Assembly (NCBI RefSeq): GCF_013113835.1 | Contig: NZ_VTYQ01000014.1 | Location: forward strand, 1 to 64,000 | Length of the DNA stretch: 64,000 bases | Direction: 5' to 3' | Origin: Vibrio sp. RE88 | Lineage (GTDB): Bacteria; Pseudomonadota; Gammaproteobacteria; Enterobacterales; Vibrionaceae | Shown here: piece by piece, positions 1 to 8,791 of the stretch | How the letters are laid out: each line of letters begins with the position of its first letter | How positions within the stretch are numbered: the first letter of the stretch is position 1 | Program-made: the position numbers and the translations under genes | The notes under the pieces: generated by a model | Told to the model about the DNA's origin: nothing | What the model saw: only the letters and a program-made list of their open reading frames with translations | Database searches by the model: none

Positions 1-15
1 CGAGATAATTTGAAG

Positions 16-137
16 AGTCAAACACTTTTTCAAACTTATTTTCTCAGAAGCTTTTCACCTCTCCAACACTGCTGAAGCCTTGTGGCGTCTGCCGTGTCAG
101 TGGATGCGCATTATAGATAGGAGAGCAAAGAAGGCAA
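16..137 (-). promoter_or_regulatory. rRNA operon promoter region (P1 complete, P2 -35 only)
   Basis: Reading leftward, a -35 hexamer TTGCCT (132-137), a 16-base spacer and a perfect -10 TATAAT (110-115) are followed by GCGC and CACTGACACGG. This is the layout and start-site sequence of E. coli rrnB P1, including its 16-base spacer. About 90 bases further on, TTGACT (16-21) sits where the P2 -35 is expected; the P2 -10 would lie just outside the window. The region therefore drives an rRNA operon to the left of base 1. No rRNA sequence is inside the window, so the operon itself is inferred. Confidence 0.82.
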
Positions 138-139
138 GC

Positions 140-165
140 ACAAAAATCGTTTTTTAGATAAAAAA
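140..165 (-). promoter_or_regulatory. UP element-like A/T tract of rrn P1
   Basis: Directly upstream of the rrn P1 -35 lie alternating A and T runs on the minus strand (T6, A6, T5). This is the composition and position of the UP element that binds the RNA polymerase alpha C-terminal domains at rrn P1 promoters. It overlaps the U-tract of the terminator ending the HD-GYP gene. Binding is inferred from position and composition only. Confidence 0.55.
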
Positions 166-198
166 GCGCTTGAATGACTATTAATCATTCAAGCACTT
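159..198 (-). terminator. Rho-independent terminator of the HD-GYP gene
   Basis: A perfect 10-bp stem (168-177 with 185-194), extendable across one mismatch to about 13 bp, has a 7-base loop. On the minus strand it is followed by a run of six T (160-165). It lies 60 bases beyond the stop of the HD-GYP gene and stops that transcript just before the rrn P1 promoter. Confidence 0.8.
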
Positions 199-257
199 AT
201 TTAGTACCACTTTATCATCATCTTATTAGCAATCTACTCACAGAAGACTGTGGATAA

Positions 258-1514
258 CTAGTCGTCACTATCGAAGAAATAAGAAATTCTTGAGCGAGGA
301 TTTAAATACTCGCGAACTTTATCTGGCAGTTTATTTGGCAAAATGGCATTTACTATCTTTATTTCTTTCTCTGCCAAATCGATGATAGGGGCTTGTGTTC
401 TCGGAACCGAGGGATCATAGATAAGGACGTTGGGGAAAAGAATGTTACGTGCATTCACCGATATCACTAACCCCACCATATCATTGGACAACTGTACGAC
501 CGTTCCCGGAGGGTAAATGCCCATGAACTTAATTAGGATATTTAGGTTTTCATTGTTGTATAGGTGCTTACAGTTCTTATATAGATGAGAAAGCGCCACA
601 TAAGGTATCTTTTGCTCTGAAGGAACGTTGCTGTGGCACAGATTATCGTAAGCATTAGCTACCGAGATAATTTGTGTTAGCTCATCAATTTGCTCCCCTT
701 TCAAACCTTCTGGGTAACCAGAGCCATCATTCAATTCATGGTGCTGGGCGATAACCGTTCTCGCGCTTTCTGGAAAACTCTCCATATTACTCGCGATATC
801 CAAACCGTATTTAGTATGCAGTTTAAGATAGTTCTTTTCCGGCTCACTTAAAGGGGTCTGCTTACGTACAATTGCAGAAGGCACTTTGACTTTTCCCATA
901 TCGTGAAAGAGAGCGGCAAAAGCGACTTCTTTGATCTGCTGCGCTTCAAGCTTCTTAGCTTGGGCTATCATCATCGCGACGACAGACACATTGAGGCAGT
1001 GAAAATAAATATCTTCAAATTCACTTTTACCGTTCATCAAGTGCAAAGTGACATGGTCATCACTAAGCAGCTTATCAACGATATCATCAACCAACTGCGC
1101 AGCTTCATCCACGGCCTGTTCTGGTCGATTGCGAATTTTATTCATGACCGCCCGCATTCTCGATAGTGAGCGTTCAAACTCTTTTTCGCAATTGATCACC
1201 CGACGACGATACGCACTGAGCTTTTCAATCCGATCTTGTTTCTCTTTCCATAGTTTCTGAGCTTCAAGGTCGATCTCCTCTGCGGAGGTATCATCCTTTT
1301 TCTCAGTCTCTGTCGAAGGGGGAAGAGGTTGAGTATCACTTTGATTCGGATTCATAAAGACATGCTTAATGCCTAAGTGACGAATCAGACGGATCTGTTC
1401 CTCGTCTTTAATCTTAAAGCTATTAAACAAAAACGGGTGCTCATTCCATTTGACCGGGAGTCGGATATGCAACCCTGGCTGAAGTCTGTCTACTGTAATT
1501 TTGATGCTAGCCAC
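258..1514 (-). CDS. HD-GYP domain protein (putative cyclic-di-GMP phosphodiesterase)
   Basis: A 418-residue protein. The N-terminal ~130 residues resemble the DUF3391 domain often found before HD-GYP domains, followed by a charged helical linker. The HD-GYP domain spans roughly 165-330. The metal-binding HDMGK motif, the HHE motif and DGSGYP (the GYP signature) are all present, so phosphodiesterase activity on cyclic-di-GMP is plausible. There is no signal peptide or membrane segment, suggesting a cytoplasmic enzyme. The start is GTG, with no good ribosome binding site upstream; no in-frame ATG lies near it. The gene is monocistronic, with its own terminator downstream. Substrate and physiological output (motility or biofilm) are inferred from the family. 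Confidence 0.88.
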   Translation of the reverse strand: MASIKITVDRLQPGLHIRLPVKWNEHPFLFNSFKIKDEEQIRLIRHLGIKHVFMNPNQSDTQPLPPSTETEKKDDTSAEEIDLEAQKLWKEKQDRIEKLSAYRRRVINCEKEFERSLSRMRAVMNKIRNRPEQAVDEAAQLVDDIVDKLLSDDHVTLHLMNGKSEFEDIYFHCLNVSVVAMMIAQAKKLEAQQIKEVAFAALFHDMGKVKVPSAIVRKQTPLSEPEKNYLKLHTKYGLDIASNMESFPESARTVIAQHHELNDGSGYPEGLKGEQIDELTQIISVANAYDNLCHSNVPSEQKIPYVALSHLYKNCKHLYNNENLNILIKFMGIYPPGTVVQLSNDMVGLVISVNARNILFPNVLIYDPSVPRTQAPIIDLAEKEIKIVNAILPNKLPDKVREYLNPRSRISYFFDSDD

Positions 1515-1632
1515 GATTTATATACAACTTAATCTTTATTAACCAATTTATAATTTTAGATGATTCAAAACCTGAATTCATCACTCATAAGCGTTAGCGA
1601 GGTACACGTGTGATCCGCTTAAACTTTGCATA

Positions 1633-2040
1633 TTATTTAACCAGATCGCAATGCAGCATCCAACGAATACCAAACTGGTCTTCAATTTTGCCAAAACGCC
1701 CTCCCCAAAAGGTATCAGCTAAAGGCATCATGATATGACCACCGTGTGACAACTTGTCGAATACTCTGGCTTGCTCATTAAGATCGTCCAATACCAAAGA
1801 CAATGCCATATGATTACCAGAACGCTCTTTTGCCACTAAACCATCTGAGAGCATCAACTTCATACCAAACGCTTCACATTCTGCATGCATAATCCAATCA
1901 GGATCGGCGCCCTCTATTTGTTGCGGTGCATCCTTAAAATACTGCTTGGTGACAACAACCCCGCCAAAAGCTTTGCAATAAAACTCTAGGGCTTCATCAC
2001 AACGTCCAGCGAAAAATAAATAGGGGGTGAGTTGATACAT
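1633..2040 (-). CDS. VOC superfamily protein, PhnB-like
   Basis: A 135-residue protein with the short PhnB/glyoxalase-bleomycin-resistance (VOC) layout: the N-terminus YQLTPYLFFAGRCDEALEFY and the C-terminus with FWGGRFGKIEDQFGIRWM are typical. These proteins form dimers of paired beta-alpha-beta-beta-beta units, but most PhnB-like members have no established reaction. The start is supported by AGGAG eight bases upstream of the ATG. The gene stands alone between the HD-GYP gene and tRNA-Leu. I would not assign a substrate. Confidence 0.8.
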   Translation of the reverse strand: MYQLTPYLFFAGRCDEALEFYCKAFGGVVVTKQYFKDAPQQIEGADPDWIMHAECEAFGMKLMLSDGLVAKERSGNHMALSLVLDDLNEQARVFDKLSHGGHIMMPLADTFWGGRFGKIEDQFGIRWMLHCDLVK

Positions 2041-2256
2041 TGATTCGGCTCCTTTCAGATAATGTTCCTCTCTAAAAGATAGACAACAATTGCTTAACTA
2101 ACAGAAAAAATTAAAGATTTTTGAAATTTATGAGTACAACTGGAAGCACTAACAAAATAAATGAGACGGTAGAAATGCACGAACACAAGAAGAGGACGCT
2201 ATGAGACAACTTGGCCCCACTGCTTTGTTACTGGAATAGAAATCCTATACACCAGA

Positions 2257-2296
2257 AACAACAAAGCCCCGACTTTCGTCGAGGCTTTGTTGTTTA
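2257..2296 (-). terminator. Terminator of tRNA-Leu
   Basis: A long, nearly perfect inverted repeat (AAACAACAAAGCC on one side, GGCTTTGTTGTTT on the other, with a GAC/GTC inner stem) lies four bases beyond the tRNA-Leu 3' end. The outer A/T arms supply the U-rich tail in either direction. It most likely terminates the leftward tRNA transcript. Confidence 0.8.
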
Positions 2297-2300
2297 AATA

Positions 2301-2385
2301 TGGTACCGGTGGGCGGACTTGAACCGCCACGCCCGAAGGCAACGGATTTTGAATCCGTCGTGTATACCAATTTCACCACACCGGC
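2301..2385 (-). tRNA. tRNA-Leu(CAA)
   Basis: An 85-base tRNA with encoded CCA. The 7-bp acceptor stem begins GCCGGTG. The anticodon loop TTCAAAA is flanked by ACGGA/TCCGT and reads CAA, which decodes UUG. It has a long variable arm as expected for a class II tRNA, and GGTTCAAGTCC in the T arm. A sigma-70 promoter lies upstream and a terminator follows directly, so it is a single-gene transcript. Confidence 0.95.
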
Positions 2386-2416
2386 ATCTTTGGGCTCTTG
2401 CCCTTTGATGACTGGC

Positions 2417-2444
2417 ATTATACGTAAGCAAAGTATTCGTGCAA
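2417..2444 (-). promoter_or_regulatory. Sigma-70 promoter of tRNA-Leu
   Basis: On the minus strand, TTGCAC (2439-2444), a 16-base spacer and a perfect TATAAT (2417-2422) end about 31 bases before the mature tRNA 5' end. This spacing leaves room for a short leader removed by RNase P. Confidence 0.72.
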
Positions 2445-2577
2445 GTGCAAAAGACTGAATTGATTGCCGTTTGCTGATAAAATCGCCACAAATTATTAAG
2501 CTGTGCGCAAAGTCTCTTTTCAGACTCACAGTGAAGCTATATTCTGACGCCTTCTAAAGTTTGGGTAAGTAATAATT

Positions 2578-3054
2578 ATGTCGACAACGGATACCCTGCC
2601 ACCAGCAGGATTGATGCGCCGCCTTGGTGCGTTGTTTTATGATGGCCTGATCGTGATTGCGATTGAAATGATGGCTGCTGGCATCGTGATTGCAGTTTTG
2701 CATGCGCTGGTTGCGATGGGTGGATTTAATGTTGCTCCGTATGCAGACGTCAGCGACTTTCTCACCAATCACCCAATATGGGGACCAGTTTATACTTTGT
2801 ATCTCGCCGTTGTTTGGATCTACTTCTTTGTATTCTTCTGGACTCGTGCAGGGCAAACTCTTGGTATGAGAGCATGGAAAATACAGGTTCGCAATTCTGA
2901 TGGTAGCGCGATTTCTGTGACTCAAGCATTAATCCGCATCGCCACATCAGGTTTTGGGTTAGCCAATCTCACTGTTCCTATTGATCCGAAAAAACGCGGC
3001 TTCCATGATATTTGGGCTAAGACACAAGTCGTTGTCTTACCTAAAGTTCAATAA
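2578..3054 (+). CDS. RDD family membrane protein
   Basis: A 158-residue inner-membrane protein of the RDD family. The family's Arg and Asp residues are visible at RRLGALFYDGLI (N-terminal helix) and in the C-terminal stretch RGFHDIWAKT. Hydrophobic segments lie at about residues 18-46 and 67-88, with a shorter one near 115-130. RDD proteins are widespread and their function is mostly unknown; some are proposed to act in ion or sodium-proton exchange. It is transcribed divergently from tRNA-Leu and convergently with luxS, with which it shares a terminator. Confidence 0.85.
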   Translation: MSTTDTLPPAGLMRRLGALFYDGLIVIAIEMMAAGIVIAVLHALVAMGGFNVAPYADVSDFLTNHPIWGPVYTLYLAVVWIYFFVFFWTRAGQTLGMRAWKIQVRNSDGSAISVTQALIRIATSGFGLANLTVPIDPKKRGFHDIWAKTQVVVLPKVQ

Positions 3055-3055
3055 G

Positions 3056-3082
3056 AAAGAGGAAGGCATTGCCTTCCTCTTT
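3056..3082. terminator. Bidirectional terminator between the RDD gene and luxS
   Basis: A 12-bp stem (AAAGAGGAAGGC with GCCTTCCTCTTT, 3-base loop) is followed by T-rich sequence on the plus strand and by T's in the stem base on the minus strand. It sits between convergent genes and can serve both. Confidence 0.78.
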
Positions 3083-3099
3083 TTCTATCTACCCTTGAT

Positions 3100-3618
3100 T
3101 TAATCGACTTTCAGCTCTTTAAGCATCGACTCAGGTAAAGCTAACTCGTCATTGAGGTTAACTTTGATGCCTGCATCAATGATGGCTTGGGCAATCTGCT
3201 TAGCTTCCTCAAGAGAGTGCATCGCAGCGGTGCCACATTGATACTCGTTTAATTCAGGGATCTTGTTTTGGCTTTCAACTTTTAGCACATCTTGCATCGA
3301 TGACAACCAAGACTGAGCGACCTGCTCTTCTGTTGGTGTACCAATCAGGCTCATGTAAAAACCTGTACGGCAGCCCATTGGCGAAATATCGATAATTTCT
3401 ACGCTATCACCGTTTAAGTGACTGCGCATGAAACCTGCGTACAAATGCTCCAGTGTGTGAATGCCTTTCTCAGAAAGAATGTCTTTGTTTGGTGCAGTAA
3501 AACGCAGGTCAAACACAGTAATGGTATCACCTTTCGGCGTAGTCATTGTCTTAGCCACTCTCACCGCTGGCGCATTCATACGTGTGTGATCCACAGTAAA
3601 GCTATCTAATAATGGCAT
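3100..3618 (-). CDS. luxS: S-ribosylhomocysteine lyase LuxS
   Basis: A 172-residue protein counted from MPLLDSF; a longer reading adds six residues, but the ribosome binding site (AAGGAG, about ten bases upstream) fits the inner ATG. The enzyme splits S-ribosylhomocysteine into homocysteine and 4,5-dihydroxy-2,3-pentanedione, the precursor of autoinducer-2, within the activated methyl cycle. The metal ligands are visible as HTLEH (HxxEH) and the Cys of YQCGTA; the catalytic Cys is in MGCRTGFY. It follows a transglycosylase lipoprotein and gshA on the same strand. AI-2 is a main quorum-sensing signal in vibrios, so this gene links sulfur metabolism to signalling. Confidence 0.97.
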   Translation of the reverse strand: MPLLDSFTVDHTRMNAPAVRVAKTMTTPKGDTITVFDLRFTAPNKDILSEKGIHTLEHLYAGFMRSHLNGDSVEIIDISPMGCRTGFYMSLIGTPTEEQVAQSWLSSMQDVLKVESQNKIPELNEYQCGTAAMHSLEEAKQIAQAIIDAGIKVNLNDELALPESMLKELKVD

Positions 3619-3642
3619 TGTCCTTTTCTCCTTCATTCCGGG

Positions 3643-4239
3643 CTAGAACAGCCAGCTCCGGTTGCTTTCCAGTTCTTGCTGGCACTGCTTGAGTTGCCAA
3701 CCATAATCCTTTGCCTGCTGCTCAACTTTACGAGCAACTTTTATCAATGAAGGTTTGGATTGATAAGATTTACGCTTATAACCGCCACGTCCTTCATGAT
3801 AGGCCAAATACTGATTGTAAGGATCCCATTTAGAGATCCCTAATTGCTTCTGGGTTTCACTGGTGTACCAGCCAATAAACATCAGTGAATCATCAAAGTT
3901 GGTTCTCGAACCACCATGACTTGTCGCTTTTTGAAAATCTTCCCATGCTGGATCTTGTGCCTGAGCGTATCCGTAAGCGCTACTGACTCTTCCCCAAGGA
4001 ATGACTCCCAACAGGTAATCTTTCGGTGGGCGAGCGTCATGACGAAAGCTACTTTCCTGCTTTACAAACGCCATCGCAACCTGAATAGGTGTTCCCCACT
4101 CTTCCTGCATATCTGCCGCATCATCATACCAATCTTGATGCTCACGGAAGATCTCACACAAATTACTTTGATTCTTAGGTGGCGCCGTCGTACAGCCACC
4201 TAAAACCATCATACTAATTAGCAGTAAAGTCCTTTTCAA
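3643..4239 (-). CDS. Lytic transglycosylase-like (SLT fold) lipoprotein
   Basis: A 198-residue protein with a lipoprotein signal peptide: positive start, hydrophobic core and lipobox LGGC, cleaved before Cys15. The mature part contains VKQESSFR, matching the catalytic Glu and ESSFR-type motif of SLT-fold lytic transglycosylases, and AYGYAQAQDPAWEDF in place of the usual GLMQ region. It likely acts on peptidoglycan from the outer membrane, but activity is inferred. It lies 9 bases after gshA and about 25 bases before luxS, so co-transcription is likely. Confidence 0.8.
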   Translation of the reverse strand: MKRTLLLISMMVLGGCTTAPPKNQSNLCEIFREHQDWYDDAADMQEEWGTPIQVAMAFVKQESSFRHDARPPKDYLLGVIPWGRVSSAYGYAQAQDPAWEDFQKATSHGGSRTNFDDSLMFIGWYTSETQKQLGISKWDPYNQYLAYHEGRGGYKRKSYQSKPSLIKVARKVEQQAKDYGWQLKQCQQELESNRSWLF

Positions 4240-4248
4240 TGCTTTTTC

Positions 4249-5817
4249 CTATGACTTTAAATAAGCAAAATAGTCATCTAGGAATTCATCAAAACTGAGC
4301 GTATCAGCTTGCTCGGTGTTCACTTGTGCAGCACGGGAACGTTCAACTTCTTGCTCCATCACTTGAGCACTGTACACTTGGAACGCATGATTCAAATGCT
4401 TTTCGCGGTACTGTAGGCCGAATTCACAGCCAACTTTGCCCAGTCCACCCAAGCGCTTAGTATCTTCCAGAAGCTGGCCAGAAATTGTCAGCTCAGGGTT
4501 ATTTATCCAAGTCATCAACTTATGGCAAACCGACTGATAGGCTTCACCGCCAACAGCGGCATCCATCTTCTCTGCAATCAGAGTAATCTCATCGAATACA
4601 CGTTGTGCCCAATCTTGTAGAGACAAGATTTCGCCTTTACAACCAATCTGCAGTTCTAGCCCTGGCTTGCGCCCAGACTCAATCACTTTATTCCAATTTT
4701 CACGCCAGCAAGCTTGCTCACAGAAATCCATCGGCTCTGATTCAGTGATCGCCGCCCAAGTCAGGAATAGGTCTAAGAAGCGAATCTGGTCTTCGTCGAT
4801 TCCAATCGGGCTATATGGGTTAACATCTAATGCTCGCACTTCGATGTATTCAACACCACCACGCGATAAAGCTTCGGATGGTTTCTCACCACCTTTCGCT
4901 ACGCGTTTAGGGCGAATTGGTGCGTACAGTTCATTTTCAATCTGCAGTACATTACTGTTTAGCTGGCGATATTCACCGTCAACCTTAACCCCAATTTCAG
5001 CAAACTCAGCAGACGGGGTACGAATTGCTGCATTAAGGCCATCCAAGTACTCTTCCAAACTGTTGAAGCCAATTTTCAACACACTCTGAGCACTATTGGT
5101 GTAGCCCAAGTCACTCATACGTAATGAGGTCGCATGAGGAAGGTATAAGGTCTCACCGATATTTTCGAAAGGCAGCTTAGTATCTCTTCCTTGGATAAAG
5201 GAAGAACACAGCGCTGGCGAAGCACCAAAGAAATAAGGGATCAGCCAACCAAAACGGTAGTAGTTACGGATAAGGCCGAAGTATGCTTCAGACTTAGTCG
5301 TCTGGCGCTCTTGCTCAGATTGCTGACCGTGCAGCGCATCCCAGAACGACTCTGGAAAAGAGAAATTGAAGTGCACACCAGAGATGATTTGCATCAGGCT
5401 ACCGTAACGGCGCTTCAAACCTTCTCGATAGAGGGTTTTCATTTTGCCTGAGTTGGAGCTTCCGTATTGTGCAAGATTGATGTCATCTTCTTGGCCGACA
5501 TAACATGGCATGGAAAGCGGCCACATTTTCTCTTCACCCAATTTAGTTTGAGTAAAGTGATGAATGTCCTCTAACTGCGCAGTGAGAGTTTTGATGTCAT
5601 TGGATACAGGCGTGATGAACTCCAGCAGCGACTCCGAAAAGTCTGTCGTAATCCAGTCATTCGCGTAAGCAGAGCCTAGCTCTTGTGGGTGAGGAGTCGT
5701 AGCCAGCCTGCCATCCTTTTTATAGCGCAGAGTTTCTCGCTCCACACCACGACCAAAGGATTGAAATACGTCAGGGGTTTGTGCAACTCGCTCCAGTCGC
5801 GCAGCAAAATCAGTCAA
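4249..5817 (-). CDS. gshA: Glutamate-cysteine ligase GshA
   Basis: The first enzyme of glutathione synthesis; it joins glutamate and cysteine at the expense of ATP. The protein is colinear with the proteobacterial GshA family, with the conserved GRGVERETLR near the N-terminus and VEYIEVRALDVNPY in the middle. The start is uncertain: homologs begin at (M)TDFAARLERVA, which here would be a TTG codon giving 522 residues, close to the usual ~518. A second TTG ten codons upstream (5847) also gives an open frame. Neither has a convincing ribosome binding site, so translation may be weak. It lies between the M16 protease gene and the transglycosylase gene. Confidence 0.95.
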   Translation of the reverse strand: MTDFAARLERVAQTPDVFQSFGRGVERETLRYKKDGRLATTPHPQELGSAYANDWITTDFSESLLEFITPVSNDIKTLTAQLEDIHHFTQTKLGEEKMWPLSMPCYVGQEDDINLAQYGSSNSGKMKTLYREGLKRRYGSLMQIISGVHFNFSFPESFWDALHGQQSEQERQTTKSEAYFGLIRNYYRFGWLIPYFFGASPALCSSFIQGRDTKLPFENIGETLYLPHATSLRMSDLGYTNSAQSVLKIGFNSLEEYLDGLNAAIRTPSAEFAEIGVKVDGEYRQLNSNVLQIENELYAPIRPKRVAKGGEKPSEALSRGGVEYIEVRALDVNPYSPIGIDEDQIRFLDLFLTWAAITESEPMDFCEQACWRENWNKVIESGRKPGLELQIGCKGEILSLQDWAQRVFDEITLIAEKMDAAVGGEAYQSVCHKLMTWINNPELTISGQLLEDTKRLGGLGKVGCEFGLQYREKHLNHAFQVYSAQVMEQEVERSRAAQVNTEQADTLSFDEFLDDYFAYLKS

Positions 5818-5924
5818 AATGAAGGTTCGCTTATAGTCCTGGCCCAATTACTTCTGGACCGTTTGAATTATCAGAGGGCAGGAACTTATCCAAACCCTCT
5901 CTCATGCTCTAATTTATGTGTACT

Positions 5925-8783
5925 CTAGCGGACGATTTCAAGCTCTTCTACTGGGATTTGCAAACTTTCTAGCTGAGGTTTCAGCGATTTTGCATCTCCA
6001 ACCACAATGATCTGATATGCATCAGGGGTAAACCACTTGGCTGCCATCTGATTCAAGGTATCTTTACTCACGGTATCGACAATCTCATTGCGCTGCTTGA
6101 GGTAGTCTTCGTCCAGACTGTAAGCCAGAATACTACTTAACAGCTGTGCTTTCTGTGAAGGTGTTTCATACTTCAGAGCATCTTGTTGACCGACTGCTAA
6201 GCGTAAAAATTTCATTTCCTCATCCGTCATGCCATTTTCACTATACTTGCTCAGCTCTTTTTCTATCTCTTTGATAGAAGCAACCGTTGAGTCAGCTCGA
6301 ACTTGAGCAGAGAATACAATCGCGCCAACTTCTCGGTTCGCCGCGAAGTAGCCACTTGCTCCGTAGGTGTAACCTTTATCTTCGCGCAAATTCTGATTTA
6401 TTCGGCTATTGAAGTTACCTGCTAAGTTAAAATTCGCTAATTGCGTTAAATAAACTTCGCCCGTCGCATCAAAAGGCAGCCCCTGACGTACAAAACGAAC
6501 AATGCTTTGTGGTGAGCTTGGCTTGTCAATCAAGTAAATTTTCTGCAGGCCTTTTTCATTTACGAGTTGAGGTCGCAATAGAGGCGCCTCCTGACCTTGC
6601 CAGTTTTCCAAAAAGGCCAATTCATTCTTCACTTGGCGTTTGGTTATATCGCCGACCACGACAATCTGAGCGCCATGGGGGGTGTAATGTTGACGATAAA
6701 ATGCTTTAACGTCATCCAAAGTTAATGTTTCAACAGACTCTTTCGTTCCATCGCTAGGGCGTTGGTAGATAGAGCCAGAGAACAGTACTTGTCTAGTGGC
6801 TTGAGACGCTAACCAACTTGGTTTCTGATGCTGGTAAACAATACCTTCTAGCATCTGTTGCTTATTACGTTCAAAGTCGGATTCATTAAACGCAGGTTTA
6901 AATAACACCTCTTCAACAATAGCCAAGGTTTGAGGTAAGTTTTTCTCAAGACTAGAAACGGAAATGCTGGTCGTGTAGTTCGCGGCACTGATAGATACAG
7001 TACTACCCAGTTTATCGAGCCTAGCCTGCAGCTGTTCAACCGTTGAATCTAACGTCCCTTCTTCCATCATAGCTGCTGTTAGGTTCGCTAGCCCTTCTTT
7101 ACCTTGTTGAACATAACGCTCACCAGCTGGGAAGCGGATTTCCAGTTGAACTGTAGGTGTTTCGCTACTTTGGGTACCCAATAGCTCAGCGCCATTATCG
7201 AAGTATAGTTTGTACAGCTTAGGCATTTGCGCCTTCACGGCTTCAGCCACTTCAGGCATCACTGAACGATCAAAGTTATCAACTGGACGACGATAAGCGA
7301 GATCTTGATCTTTGATCTTCTTATGCTCAGGTAGCGTTCTTTCTGGTGTAATGAAAGTCGCGGGTTTAACAACGTAATCAAGCTTGCCTTTAGGTACCAC
7401 ACTCAACGTCACTTTGTGATGGCCGTTAACGAAGTCTTCATAAGCTTTCATAACAGACTCTGGCGAAACCGCACGTATTTGCTCTAGCTGAGTTTGCAGT
7501 CGATCAGGCTGTCCAAAGAAAGTCTGATTAGCAGCGAGCTGAGACACTTTACCTCTCACGCTTTGCAGCGCAAATACGGCACTAGCTTCCGCCATGCCAG
7601 TGATTTGATCTAGGCGAGCCTGATCTACCCCTTGGTCTTCAAACTTCTGCAACGTCTGCATCAGCTCTTCATAAAGCGGTTTCAGTTTGCCTTTCTCTCC
7701 TGATGGGGCCATCGCATACACATAGAAGTTACATGACAGCTCAGAACATTCCTGGAAAGCACCTGCATCGACGGCTTTTTGAGTTTTGACCAACTCTTGA
7801 TAAAGCAGGCTATTGGCACCTTTTCCTAGCACGTTGGCTAATGCGTTCAGAGACGCTTCTGTCTTCTCACCGCGGTAAGTTGTTGGCCACCCCAGCAAAA
7901 CCATAGGTTGCTGAATACGGTCTTCCAAGGTGATGTATTTATCTTCCTTCAGCACCGCTGGCTGTTTTGGTGCCTGCTTAACCTCTGGGCCTTTCGGAAT
8001 GGAACCAAAGTATTTGTTCACCCACTGCAGCGTTTGTTCGACATCGATATCACCACCAATCGTCAGTACGGCATTGTTTGGCCCGTACCAGCGTAAGAAG
8101 AACGCTTTGAGGTCGTTGACATCAACACGGTCTAAATCTTCCACATAACCAATTGTCTGCCAAGAATACGGGTGACCTTCTGGGTAGAGCGCTTCGCCCA
8201 TCCTTTCCCACATCAGGCCATATGGTCGGTTATCAAAGTTTTGTGCACGTTCGTTTTTCACCGTATCACGCTGGATCTCAAACTTGCGCTGTGAAACGGC
8301 GTCAAGCAGGAAGCCCATTCGATCCGATTCCAGCCACAGCATTTTTTCCAGCTGATTTGAAGGCACGGTTTCAAAATAGTTGGTTCTGTCGCGGTTCGTG
8401 GTCCCGTTAAGGGTTCCTCCCGCTTCGGTAATGATCTTGAAATGCTCCTGATCACCGACATGCTCGCTGCCTTGGAACATCATATGCTCAAAGAAATGGG
8501 CAAAGCCTGATTTACCAATTTCTTCACGTGCTGAACCCACATGGTAGGTCACATCCACGTGAACCAAAGGATCAGAATCATCGGGAGAAAGAATAACCGT
8601 CAGGCCATTATCAAGCTGATACTTAGAGTAAGGGATCATCGCCTTACCCGGTTCAGATTTCACTTCCTCAATCAAAGAGACACCTTGAGGAAGCGAAGAT
8701 AAATGAGAATCAGAAGAGAGTGGATTGTTTGCACAACCATAAAGAGCAACGAGAGAAAATGCACCTAGCCAGATTTTTCTCAT
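5925..8783 (-). CDS. M16 family zinc peptidase (insulinase-like), lipoprotein
   Basis: A 952-residue lipoprotein: signal peptide with the Cys at residue 17 in ALYGC. Two tandem M16 halves follow. The first carries the inverted zinc motif HFFEH (residues 96-100, HxxEH) and is likely catalytic; the second half, from about residue 520, lacks it, as is usual for the inactive half. The architecture matches PqqL-like periplasmic peptidases that degrade oligopeptides in a clamshell chamber. A ribosome binding site (AGGAG) overlaps the stop of yqaA, so the two genes are translationally coupled. The specific substrate cannot be told from the sequence. Confidence 0.9.
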   Translation of the reverse strand: MRKIWLGAFSLVALYGCANNPLSSDSHLSSLPQGVSLIEEVKSEPGKAMIPYSKYQLDNGLTVILSPDDSDPLVHVDVTYHVGSAREEIGKSGFAHFFEHMMFQGSEHVGDQEHFKIITEAGGTLNGTTNRDRTNYFETVPSNQLEKMLWLESDRMGFLLDAVSQRKFEIQRDTVKNERAQNFDNRPYGLMWERMGEALYPEGHPYSWQTIGYVEDLDRVDVNDLKAFFLRWYGPNNAVLTIGGDIDVEQTLQWVNKYFGSIPKGPEVKQAPKQPAVLKEDKYITLEDRIQQPMVLLGWPTTYRGEKTEASLNALANVLGKGANSLLYQELVKTQKAVDAGAFQECSELSCNFYVYAMAPSGEKGKLKPLYEELMQTLQKFEDQGVDQARLDQITGMAEASAVFALQSVRGKVSQLAANQTFFGQPDRLQTQLEQIRAVSPESVMKAYEDFVNGHHKVTLSVVPKGKLDYVVKPATFITPERTLPEHKKIKDQDLAYRRPVDNFDRSVMPEVAEAVKAQMPKLYKLYFDNGAELLGTQSSETPTVQLEIRFPAGERYVQQGKEGLANLTAAMMEEGTLDSTVEQLQARLDKLGSTVSISAANYTTSISVSSLEKNLPQTLAIVEEVLFKPAFNESDFERNKQQMLEGIVYQHQKPSWLASQATRQVLFSGSIYQRPSDGTKESVETLTLDDVKAFYRQHYTPHGAQIVVVGDITKRQVKNELAFLENWQGQEAPLLRPQLVNEKGLQKIYLIDKPSSPQSIVRFVRQGLPFDATGEVYLTQLANFNLAGNFNSRINQNLREDKGYTYGASGYFAANREVGAIVFSAQVRADSTVASIKEIEKELSKYSENGMTDEEMKFLRLAVGQQDALKYETPSQKAQLLSSILAYSLDEDYLKQRNEIVDTVSKDTLNQMAAKWFTPDAYQIIVVGDAKSLKPQLESLQIPVEELEIVR

Positions 8784-8791
8784 GACATCTC

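Noticed and set aside
2201..2239. 12-codon frame with GAGG upstream, before the tRNA-Leu terminator
   Set aside because: Nothing downstream on the plus strand that it could regulate within 300 bases except tRNA antisense; probably chance.
2245..2529. 94-codon frame over tRNA-Leu
   Set aside because: It runs through the tRNA, its terminator and promoter; no protein-like composition.
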